A stretch of DNA of 64,000 bases from Lachnospiraceae bacterium (GTDB lineage Bacteria; Bacillota; Clostridia; Lachnospirales; Lachnospiraceae), in the NCBI GenBank assembly GCA_022483465.1, contig JAKVNF010000001.1, positions 62,001 through 126,000 of the forward strand, read 5' to 3'. Positions 19,174 to 27,999 of the stretch are shown here, in pieces. The notes below the pieces were generated by a model, which saw only the letters and a program-made list of their open reading frames with translations, had not been told where the DNA came from and made no database searches. The translations under genes and the position numbers were made by a program. How positions within the stretch are numbered: the first letter of the stretch is position 1; the number at the start of each line of letters is the position of its first letter.

Positions 19174-20791
19174 TTACTTCAACAGCTCAGGGCTCAGGTT
19201 GATTTCATCAGAAGGAATCTGCCTGAGCCCGAGTTTGTTCAGTACATCTTTCCCATACATGAATTCAAAGACTTCGTAGGGACTTTTGTTCCCCAAAGTC
19301 AGTCTCTTGTAAGAATTGATGTGTGACATCATCATCGAGATCTGTTCCTGCGTATAAGGAGTTATATCGACTCCCTTATGGATAACGCGGCGGATCATTT
19401 CGTGACGCACCTCACAGCTTCCTTTCTGATAGGGTGCAGAAGCATTACAGTAAAACATATGCGTGCGCTGGTTCCCGTTGGCATCAAACTCGATATGATG
19501 AGGGTCCGAGAACTCGCTTCCGTTATCTGCCAGCAGTATGGGAAACAGTTTCATAAAGGTCTCCGGCAGCAGCTCGAGATAGAGCTTGTCGAAGATATCG
19601 TCTACTGATTGGGCATCGTTGTGGTCACGGCGAATGGCCAGCTGAAGGCCGCATGCTGTGAAGGTAATGGTGAGCAGCACAGCTCCGCCTTTAACGCCTT
19701 CTACAGAATCAAGCTGGACCACAGGAGTATCCGGGTGTTCTGCCAGGTACCGCTTGTAATCCTCCAGAGTGCGTCCCTGACGGCATTTCGGATCGACCTT
19801 GATGGTATCCGGACGTTTACGGCGGGGCCTCATCCTCACTTTACGGGGCATATCAATGTTTCTGGCAGAGAAGATCCCGGCATCCATGTATGTGTAGAGC
19901 GTCCTTTCACTGACCATGAGCTCTGCCTTGTGATTCAGGCAGATATGGTGGAGTGACTGTCCCTGCCTCAGCAGCGGCGAAATGATGTCATCCAGCCGCT
20001 TCTTCTCATCGTCAGAAAGAGCAATACCCTGGCGGGCTTCCTGCAGAACACTGGTGTATTCTGTCTGGGCTGCGGCAGCGTCGTAAAGGCGCTTTTCCAG
20101 TGTACAGGTACGCTTGTCCTTACAGCCGTTGCAGACGTAAGGCGGTTTGGAAAGCCTGGGGCATGTTTCTTTTTGGCGTTAGTAAAGAACCGGGTTGATG
20201 GGTTCCATACCACAACCTCCATGGTGAACTCTCGACGCGATAATGTCCGATGAAGATATAGAATCCCCATTTGGAGCTCTTTTCTTCTCCGCATAATGCC
20301 TATCTTGTTATTTATAGTCACATACTCGGCAAGTGAGTGTATGTGTTTAGGCAATCTAGGTGATGCTTTGTTACATGATGCAACACAGCACGGATAGGAG
20401 TGTACCCAGCTCGAGCTCAAAGTGAGGTATTAGTGGTCTCATGCTAGGCGATCGCTTATCAACCCGTTTCTTAACTAACGCCTTCTTTTTCGTACATGAT
20501 GCAGTGATCAACACATCTGCTGCAGACCGAGCAGAAACGGAAGCGCTGTCTGGTCTGCGGGCAGCTGTCACACACCGCGGACAACTGACAGCTCCTGCGT
20601 TTGGCACAGTCATTGAAGGGGCGCCCGTAAGCACCGGTCTTTTTATATACCAGGTGAGAGCGTACCTCTTTGGAGATAGTGGTGCAGTCCTTGCCAAGAG
20701 CTTCACCGATCTCTTTGAATTTCTGCCCGTTGTTAAGCCCGGCCTCTATGCTGAACCGGTCTTCACTGCTCATATGCTTATACTTGTCCAT
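19174..20791 (-). pseudogene. IS30-family transposase, interrupted by a MITE
   Basis: Start ATG at 20791 (MDKYKHMSSED) with GGAGG 5 bases upstream. The N-terminal segment has the IS30 helix-turn-helix (FKEIGEALGKDCTTISKEV) and a Cys-rich knuckle. The reading frame is cut at 20482 by a 308-base MITE and resumes at 20174 without loss (Tyr-Glu-Lys-Glu / Thr-Cys-Pro). The C-terminal part carries the DDE triad: VVQLDSVEG, LLADNGSEF and APYQKGSCEVRHEMIRR. Apart from the MITE the gene looks recent. The terminal repeats of this IS30 could not be fixed by eye; they lie near 18950 and 20930. Confidence 0.85.
20175..20482. mobile_element. 308-bp MITE with IS1595-like ends, copy 1
   Basis: Ends GGCGTTAGTAAAGAACCGGG and, inverted, GGCGTTAGTTAAGAAACGGG closely match the IS1595 ends in this window. 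It is flanked by the 8-base duplication TTCTTTTT (20167-20174 and 20483-20490), the IS1595 duplication length. No transposase is encoded. It is nearly identical to copy 2 at 57336-57643. An open frame of about 80 codons crosses it and leaves through its left end on the minus strand in both copies. Confidence 0.93.
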
Positions 20792-21058
20792 ATGGTCCTC
20801 CTGTTCTGGTCGGAGCAACAGGTGGAGACCAACGTGGGCTATTATAGACTTTTCGGAAGGATTAAGTTCCAGCCATCCTTCAGAAGGATTAACTTCCGGT
20901 TTTAAAATTTGCTGGCGGAACTTCGTTTAGCAATTCACATCTTTCATGGCGTTTCCAAACGCACATTCGTCCTCGAAATTAGCAGTTGCAATTGGCTTGT
21001 TTTGATGTATACTCATTGTGAGCACCTGTACTTTCTTTTGATTGTGGATGATCTTATT

Positions 21059-22272
21059 GGCGTTAGTAAGAAAACGGGTTGATAAGCTCCAAAGCATTTT
21101 AGCAGAAGTATAAAATATGCCGTTTTGTACATTCTGCTGTACAACGGCCTTCTCTAACTTGAACTACAATAGTCTTGCCAGGAGGGCAAGACTATGAGCT
21201 GCATTGAGCGCATACTGACCGAAGCCAGAGATCTTTCCAGGGACGACCTGATTCTTCTTGTTAACAAGCTCATGGAGGGCTTCTCCCATGAGAGTGCAAC
21301 CTCTTCTCCGAAGAAGATGATTGCTCCCCGTTTGGATTGTCCGATCTGCCATTCCAATGCTCATGTTGTTAGGAATGGACACAAACATGGAAAACAGGCA
21401 TACATCTGCAGGCAATGTGGAACGTCATTTGTTACAACGAGCAACACTTTGCTCTCAGGCTCACACTTTGGTACTGAGATCTGGACCAAGGTTCTGGAAG
21501 AGACGCTCAGGGGGACCTCTCTGGATAAGACGGTCAAGTCACTTGCCAGCCATGGATGCAAGATCAGCCATAGCAGTCTGTTCTTCATGCGGCATAAGAT
21601 CATGCTTGCTCTCGAGGACATGCAGGTGGAGCAGCCAGCCACGGTGGAAGATGTCGTGGAAGCGGATGAAACCTACGTTCCGGAGTCCAAAAAAGGTACG
21701 AAATTTGGCCCTGATGCCAGTCGAAAGCCCCGCAAGCGTGGCACTCCCGCATCCAAACGCGGCCTTTCAGACGAGCAGATCTGTATCTGCACCGCAGTAC
21801 AGCGCAAGACTGGCGATCTGATCGTGAAATCCGAGAACCGGGCAAGGCCTTCCAGTGCGGATGTTGTTGATATCTATACTGGTCATGTCCAGAAGGGAAC
21901 ACTTTTCCTGACGGACGGCATGAATGTGTATCCAAGACTGGGCAAGATCCTGGGAATCACGGTCATGAATGTGAAGAAGGAGTCGGCAAGTTTCTTCAAT
22001 CTGAACACTGTGAACAACCTTCACTCCTTTATCAAGCACCGCTATATCGAATATCGCGGCGTGGCTACCAAGTATTTGAACCGTTACAACCTCGTATTCC
22101 GGGCAGCGTACAGGCAGAGGACCACGATTGGGGAACTTGCGGACGCTCTCTTTGCATCCAGGAATCCCAAGAAGGTACACCATTATGGAGATGTTAAGGA
22201 GCTCAATCTGCTTGCAATTTGATGACTACAAGATGCACTTATTGCTTATCAACCCGTTTTCTTACTAACGCC
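21059..22272 (+). mobile_element. IS1595-family insertion sequence, copy B
   Basis: 1214 bases, same ends as copy A. The 8-base duplication ATCTTATT is at 21051-21058 and 22273-22280. It is inserted between the right terminus and the transposase start of the IS4 element. Confidence 0.97.
21194..22222 (+). CDS. IS1595-family transposase (copy B)
   Basis: 342 residues, differing from copy A at about seven positions, mostly in the C-terminal third (for example KHRYIEYRG in place of KRRYTEYRG, and GELADALF in place of GELAETLF). All zinc-ribbon and catalytic motifs are kept. The clustering of differences suggests gene conversion or a separate lineage, not simple recent duplication of A. Confidence 0.95.
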   Translation: MSCIERILTEARDLSRDDLILLVNKLMEGFSHESATSSPKKMIAPRLDCPICHSNAHVVRNGHKHGKQAYICRQCGTSFVTTSNTLLSGSHFGTEIWTKVLEETLRGTSLDKTVKSLASHGCKISHSSLFFMRHKIMLALEDMQVEQPATVEDVVEADETYVPESKKGTKFGPDASRKPRKRGTPASKRGLSDEQICICTAVQRKTGDLIVKSENRARPSSADVVDIYTGHVQKGTLFLTDGMNVYPRLGKILGITVMNVKKESASFFNLNTVNNLHSFIKHRYIEYRGVATKYLNRYNLVFRAAYRQRTTIGELADALFASRNPKKVHHYGDVKELNLLAI

Positions 22273-23531
22273 ATCTTATTATAGAAGGCACAGAGTGCTT
22301 TTTCAATTGTCAAGAAGCCGAAAAACTCATAGTAAAAAGCTCAATTTTGGGCGTATTTTCAACGTTTTTCGAGGGTCGGACCAAGTGGGAAGTTTGAGAC
22401 TGTAATCCCTAAATCGCAAGTTTTTATACTAGCAGCTTGATCTCAGTTGCCTGGTTGATTGCCTCGTCCTCTGTGAGGCCAACCTTGGAGACCAGTTCCT
22501 TCTGAATCCTGCTCATCGCATAGGACGGATACCAACTGCCATCAGACTGCAGTTCCACCTTATACTTGTTTAGCTCCATCATCTCGAAGGCGATGGTTGC
22601 ACTGGTCTTATCGTGAAGCACTTCCCTCAAATCCCATGTCAGCGTGGCAAAGAGAATGCTTGCGATAAAGGCCGTGAACATCTTCCCCCGATATGTCTCG
22701 ATGGAGTGGGTGTATGTGACCGACAGATCAAAGTGCCGCTTGATGGATTCGAAGACGTGCTCCACAACATCACGTCGCCGGATAATCCGGATTGCCTCGG
22801 ATGCCGTCATTTCAGTATCACTGACGAGAACAAAGAATCCGGCACGATCGACCATCGTCTGGATCATTTCAGTGTCCTCCAGGATGGTGAAGTTCTTCCC
22901 TGTTTCTGGATCGGCCTTTTTAACGACAATGATCCCTTTTGGAGCGTAGTCCTGCGCCATCTTTTCCGTGTAGCGTTTTCTCTTGGATGCCTCATTGAAG
23001 TAATAGGAAATAGTGCTCCTTATGGACTGTTCCTCATCAAATTCCCGGGAGTGATCAAAGAAGAGGTAGGCAAAGCAAGCCTTTCCAGCCACTGTTACCG
23101 GGTACCGCTTTCCAAATACGTTGGGCTCCGTCGTCAGGTATTTCTGCTTTCCGCGGATCTCCGCTCCATGATCTTTGATGAGCGCATCTACCCAGTTGAC
23201 ATTGTCTGGACAGAGGACACCATATTCCAGATCCTTTACTTTCCGGAGGGCTTTGATGATGTCCTCTGAAAAGTATCCTCGATCGAACATTGCGAACAGC
23301 TTTTGATACCTCAACTTACTGCAATAATATAGGCTCTCCCCTCTGGTAAACCGCAGAATAGGGTGAGCAAGCAGCAGTTGCCAAACTAAATCAGATTCCT
23401 CGGAAATGCCGTAAATAGGGCATTCCTGAGGTTTTGGTGATAACTGAATATGCGGCATTCTGACCAGATGAAAATGTCAGGTTGACATCCTCAATACGAG
23501 CCCATAATATAGGCTCTAAGGAGGAACCTCT

Positions 23532-25319
23532 ATGGCCAGGATTAAGAAGGTACCAGGTAACCTGTTTCCGCTGCCCACAGGTGCGTACATTGTCGGCAAA
23601 GGGTATGTTTACGTGAACACCAGCTCGAAGTACATCAGTGCTTCAGAGCGAAAATCCGACGGTAAAGGTTACACCACTCACACCGGCGAGTGTATTGGCG
23701 TCCTGGAAAAACCAGAGGACAAAAAATGCCGCATGTTCTATGCAAACGATAAGTATCGTTCCAATCATCAGCTTGAAGAACTTCCTGATCCTCCGGATAT
23801 CGCCGACAGTATTGCTGTTGGGCTGCTTGCTGTTGTCCGCGAATTCAGTGAAAGTTCCGGACTCGCCGAGGATCTCACAACAGCTTTCGGCTCAACAGAT
23901 GCTGCTCTTGTGCTCGATCTTGCTGCTTATATGGTCTCAAGGGAATCCGCCGTCATGCAGCATTTCCCCGCATGGGCACGTGAACATGCCCACTTTTCGG
24001 GGGACATACGCAGTGACAGCTATATCGGTACGTTCCTGAAAGAGCATCTGACAATTCCGAAGATCAAAATGTTCCGCAGACTATGGCTTTCCAGGAACAT
24101 CGGCACCGGATATGTCTACCTCTGCTATGACTCTACGAATGTCAACTCGCAGGCCGAGGGTGTTGCCATCGTACAGCGGGGACATGCCAAGGATGACCCT
24201 ACACTGGGTCAGGTAAACACCGATTATGTCATCCGGCAGGAAGATGGACTGCCACTGACATATCTCCATTCTCCGGGATCGGTAACCGACATCGTACAGG
24301 CCGGGGAGATGATCCGGTTCATTGATGATACAAAGAAGCTCACCCAGATTGATGTGACGCTGTGTCTCATCTGCGACCGGGGCTACATTTCCGTCGCCAA
24401 TCTGAAGAAGATGGATCAGGCAGGCATCAGCTATCTGATGATGCTTAGGTCGGATCTGCGCCTTTTTCAGGATCTTGCCGATTCGTACATTGACACAATC
24501 CGTTCCTATAAGAACGTCATTGTAACGGCTGACGATGATGAGCGGTACGGTATCACGGTGCCGCGCCAGATGTACGAGGATGGTCCTCTGTGCTATGCCC
24601 ACTTATACTGGAGTGCCAGTTACTATAGCAAAAAGCGCAAGGCAGCGATGGCAGCGATTGAATGCAAACGTGCTGAACTGGAGCAATTCATCCAGTCTCA
24701 GGGCACCGGAACAGATCCGAAGGAACTCGAGAACAGGTTTCCTGCTTACTTCAGGCTGAAGACAGCTCCCGGTAAGCCCAGGGTTGTTATACAGAAAAAG
24801 CGCGGCCGCGGTGAAGGAACCAAGGAGGTTGAGAAACCAACCGTCCTAATCACCGGATATGAAGATGACGAAGCCGCAATCAACCGTGAGATCATGAAGG
24901 CTGGCATCATCGTGATGCTGTCGCGTGATGAGATGACTGCACAGGAAGCTGAGATACGGTACCACAAACGCGACTGCGTAGAGAAAGCGTTCGAGGCTCT
25001 GAAGAGTCATCTCGGGATGGACAAGATCAGCGTCACAACTGAAGAGGCGATTCATGGCAAGGGGCTGGTCTGGTTCACTGCGTCCATCATGCACGCGCTG
25101 TTGTTCAACCTCACAGATAAGCTTCGTGCAACAGACAGAAAGAGCTACACAACAGAGTCCATGGTAGACCAACTGGAGGCAATCAAGGCTGACCGGGAAC
25201 TGCCAGGCCATACATACAAACGACGGTACAAGCTCACCCGAAAGCAAAACAGCATTTTGGGATGCTTTGGGCTGAGCGAAACAGACATCGATGAGCAATG
25301 CAAGCAACTTTCACAGTAA
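23532..25319 (+). CDS. IS1634-like transposase (layer 2)
   Basis: 595 residues, intact. DDE core: YLCYDSTNVNSQ (Asp at about residue 200), LICDRGYIS (Asp) and HKRDCVEKAFEALKSHLGMD (Glu, near residue 480). A basic stretch (IQKKRGRGEG) precedes the last catalytic motif. Ribosome site AAGGAGG is 9 bases before the ATG. The coding sequence escaped the ISAzo13 insertion, which starts 20 bases after its stop codon. Confidence 0.9.
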   Translation: MARIKKVPGNLFPLPTGAYIVGKGYVYVNTSSKYISASERKSDGKGYTTHTGECIGVLEKPEDKKCRMFYANDKYRSNHQLEELPDPPDIADSIAVGLLAVVREFSESSGLAEDLTTAFGSTDAALVLDLAAYMVSRESAVMQHFPAWAREHAHFSGDIRSDSYIGTFLKEHLTIPKIKMFRRLWLSRNIGTGYVYLCYDSTNVNSQAEGVAIVQRGHAKDDPTLGQVNTDYVIRQEDGLPLTYLHSPGSVTDIVQAGEMIRFIDDTKKLTQIDVTLCLICDRGYISVANLKKMDQAGISYLMMLRSDLRLFQDLADSYIDTIRSYKNVIVTADDDERYGITVPRQMYEDGPLCYAHLYWSASYYSKKRKAAMAAIECKRAELEQFIQSQGTGTDPKELENRFPAYFRLKTAPGKPRVVIQKKRGRGEGTKEVEKPTVLITGYEDDEAAINREIMKAGIIVMLSRDEMTAQEAEIRYHKRDCVEKAFEALKSHLGMDKISVTTEEAIHGKGLVWFTASIMHALLFNLTDKLRATDRKSYTTESMVDQLEAIKADRELPGHTYKRRYKLTRKQNSILGCFGLSETDIDEQCKQLSQ

Positions 25320-25451
25320 CTGTGCTCAGCATTGGAAGTAAGGAATTGACACATAATAAATTAATCAGTTGGCACGTAATAAATCGACTGCTATAATAGC
25401 CTTATATCTCGGATGGGAGGCAGTCGATTCATGGCTTCACCAATATATGAT

Positions 25452-27999
25452 CTCTAATTCCCGGGTATGTTGATAACTTTACACTTTTCAACTTTCCATC
25501 AACCGCGGGCTTTTTGGAACTTCGCCCGCGGAAAATAATGGGCTAAATATTACGGATCCATGGTAATCGGCTCCTGTTTTTGGAACTCAATGATAACTTC
25601 GCTTGTTGCTCAGGCCCCGTCTCGCTTTGTCCCGGAAAGATCTGCTTCCCTGGCCTCACGCTCAAGTGTCTTCTTGTTCTTGGATCCCGGTGGCCTGCCT
25701 GGCTTTCTCTTGACGTGTACGATACCTGCAGCTGCCTCGGCTGCCTCTCGCTCGAGGGTCTTCTTGTTCTTGGATCCAGGCGGTCTGCCCCGGCCTCTCT
25801 TTTTCGTTATTCCGTCTGAAGAGTCGGCTGTCCGCGGTACAGAAGTTGCATCCTGCTTTCCTTTGTCCGGAGCAGGTATTGCACCATTGCCATCTGTGAT
25901 GACATCTGTTGGCTTTTCACCTGAGACGCCGGCTTCTGGTACTGTCAACGGATCGCTGCTATTCGTGTCGAAAGAAGCAACGGATTTTCCACTGGCATCA
26001 TCCTCAGCAATCCTGAGCCCTGCCTTTTCCGCCGCTTTTCTCACGCGAATCAGCTCGTTTGCCTTGCGCTTTTTCTCGATTTCATCATCCGAGAGATAAG
26101 CTTTGCGTGCAAATGCGTACTTCCTTGTGAGTTTGTTTTTCTCACCCTCTTTGAAGACATAGGTGAGCGCATTGTCCTTCCGATTGATCTTGAAAGGGCT
26201 GGCAATCCGGAAGGCATCGTAGAAATCTCTGGCCTGTCGGATCGGAATCTCGGGGAGAATGACCTCATCAAAAACCTCCGCCTTCTGACCACGCAGTTCC
26301 AGAAACAGGCTGGAGGGAGATTCCCTGAAAACCTGCCCAACTGGGATCTGTTCAAGGAAGCTCTTCCCGCTCTTGTCGGTCATGGCATCCTCGGAAGGTT
26401 CATCCAGAGCTTTGGCAAGTGCCGGGGATACCTCCACATACCTGCTGTCCACCATACCGAGACGATTCTTGATGACGATAACAAGAAACGTGGCAATGAA
26501 CGCAATCAGCATGTGTCCTTTCAGGGTCTCCATGTTGTGCTGCCGTACCGGAAGGAACTTTGCATAGTTCTTGCCAAAGTCAAAGTACTGCTCGATATCC
26601 TGGCGGACATAGTATTCCGGAAGGACCTCCTCTACAGGAAGGTCTCTTGTAGTGACGATGGCAAAAACACCAAGCTGCTCAGAAATCTCGAGGATCTGGT
26701 CACAGGTCATCTTCCTGGCAGACTTCGTCTTCATCAGCCGTGTGTACTTGAAGGAGCTGCTGTCGCGGTCTCTGCAGAGATAAACAAACCCTGTGACGTC
26801 CTTCCCGGTTTCCTGATCGACGGCGATCTTCGTCTCGACCTTGACGATATAGAGAATGCGGTCCCTGTACCGAATCGCATTTGTGTCATCTTTAAGCTCC
26901 GCGGCATGCTCATCCAGGATCTGCTTGTACAGATCATAGGTGGGATTCAGTCGGGTCATGAAGTCAATGCCAGAGAGAACAAGTTTCTCCATGGTAGAGG
27001 GACAGCAGTATCCTGCATCACCAATGGCATAAGAAACATCGCAGTGATACTGTTTCGCCAGCTCAATGATGCGCTGTGTCGTGGAAACATCCACGATGTT
27101 GCCCGGGATGATCTCATAGAAGATCGGCAGTCCGGTAGACCGCTGAACAAGGGCAATCATCCGGAACTCGATATTGATATCGCCCTCATGGTTGCTGACA
27201 CGGGTGACCGGGAGATCACACTTGTTTGGCATTCCGGTGCTGTCGATCAGGATAGAAACCTCCTGATCCGTTGAATTCAGCAGATACTTGATATGCGCAA
27301 GAAGGAAGTCCCTGCGCTGGCTGTCGTCGCCGAGCTTTGCCAGCATATCACTGATCCGCTGGCTGTAAATGTTGGCCTTCGGGAACAGGTACGATGCATA
27401 GTTCTGTCGATACCACCTGTCGGCATTCACGTTCGCCTTTCCCTCAAGGATGTAATAGAAAAGGAGGGCGTACAGAGTGTCCCGATTCACATATTTGAGA
27501 GAGTCAAGGACTTCGTTATAGCCGATCGAATCGATCAGTGTTTTCAGGAAGTAGGAGTCGCCGAAGTCCACAAGCACATGCCGCTCTTTTCGCGCTCCGT
27601 CAGGGTTCTGTTCCGCGTTCGGGACATCCTTTGCCTCAAGTGCAGTGATGCTCTGATCATCCGGATTGAAATGGAAGTAACCTTCATCCCGTTTCCAGAA
27701 GATAAGGCGGTCCTTGTCGATCACCTTTCCGAGGTACTTCTGCCCCTGCTTCCTGGGGCCCTGATCCGTCTGAATCGTAGAGCCTGGCCATACAGCAACA
27801 AGTGTGCCGGATGAGTTATTGCGATAAGAAATGCTAGGCATTTATTCGTCCTCAAGTTATTGTTTGTGATAACTTATTGTACGATATTTTGCCCGGCTTC
27901 GCAATAGTAGTAGCCAAGAAACACCGTGCTTTAGGCACTTTTTTGAAAATATTGTGCAGAAATATTCCCGAGAGTTATCAAGTTACCCGGGAAATAGAG
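25452..27999 (-). mobile_element. IS1634-like element (layer 4, innermost)
   Basis: 2548 bases. Ends CTCTAATTCCCGGGTATGTT and, inverted, CTCTATTTCCCGGGTAACTT, both followed by GATAACT. The 5-base duplication ATGAT is at 25447-25451 and 28000-28004. It is inserted in codon 7-8 of the ISAzo13 transposase. Confidence 0.95.
25610..27841 (-). CDS. IS1634-like transposase with tandem AT-hook-like C-terminal repeats
   Basis: 743 residues, intact. DDE core: VSILIDSTGMPNKCD (Asp at about 212), YAIGDAGYCCPST (Asp) and VRQDIEQYFDFGKNYAKF (Glu at about 425). The last ~65 residues carry two copies of GRPPGSKNKKTLERE preceded by basic residues (KKRGR and KRKP), separated by an Ala/Glu/Val linker. The core Gly-Arg-Pro flanked by basic residues is the AT-hook minor-groove motif. 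The tail is absent from the two related transposases in this window. Confidence 0.92.
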   Translation of the reverse strand: MPSISYRNNSSGTLVAVWPGSTIQTDQGPRKQGQKYLGKVIDKDRLIFWKRDEGYFHFNPDDQSITALEAKDVPNAEQNPDGARKERHVLVDFGDSYFLKTLIDSIGYNEVLDSLKYVNRDTLYALLFYYILEGKANVNADRWYRQNYASYLFPKANIYSQRISDMLAKLGDDSQRRDFLLAHIKYLLNSTDQEVSILIDSTGMPNKCDLPVTRVSNHEGDINIEFRMIALVQRSTGLPIFYEIIPGNIVDVSTTQRIIELAKQYHCDVSYAIGDAGYCCPSTMEKLVLSGIDFMTRLNPTYDLYKQILDEHAAELKDDTNAIRYRDRILYIVKVETKIAVDQETGKDVTGFVYLCRDRDSSSFKYTRLMKTKSARKMTCDQILEISEQLGVFAIVTTRDLPVEEVLPEYYVRQDIEQYFDFGKNYAKFLPVRQHNMETLKGHMLIAFIATFLVIVIKNRLGMVDSRYVEVSPALAKALDEPSEDAMTDKSGKSFLEQIPVGQVFRESPSSLFLELRGQKAEVFDEVILPEIPIRQARDFYDAFRIASPFKINRKDNALTYVFKEGEKNKLTRKYAFARKAYLSDDEIEKKRKANELIRVRKAAEKAGLRIAEDDASGKSVASFDTNSSDPLTVPEAGVSGEKPTDVITDGNGAIPAPDKGKQDATSVPRTADSSDGITKKRGRGRPPGSKNKKTLEREAAEAAAGIVHVKRKPGRPPGSKNKKTLEREAREADLSGTKRDGA

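Larger units (their letters stand above)
17562..21016 (-). pseudogene. IS4-family transposase, interrupted by IS30
   Basis: The main part (17562-18902 and a few codons beyond) contains the DDE core: FVLDDSVIARN, VLMDTWFTTEPF and the YRWGIEVCFRACKSLL signature with the catalytic Glu. The frame is open upstream of 18902 (SYLFKLEHRISIDHA) but has no start there. A likely N-terminal piece starts with ATG at 21016 (MSIHQNKPIATANF), about 170 bases from the right end of the IS once IS1595-B is removed, and loses the frame near 20930 where the IS30 begins. The assignment of that N-terminal piece is inference from position and strand. A truncated protein from ATG 18902 (446 residues) might still be made. 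Confidence 0.75.
17483..22398. mobile_element. IS4-family element carrying IS30, MITE and IS1595 insertions
   Basis: Ends are perfect 17-base inverted repeats (CTCAAACTTCCCACTTG). The 7-base duplication ACTGTAA is at 17476-17482 and 22399-22405. Within it lie the IS4 transposase pieces, an IS30 element that contains a MITE, and IS1595 copy B. Stripped of these it would be about 1.7 kb, a normal IS4 size. Confidence 0.85.
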
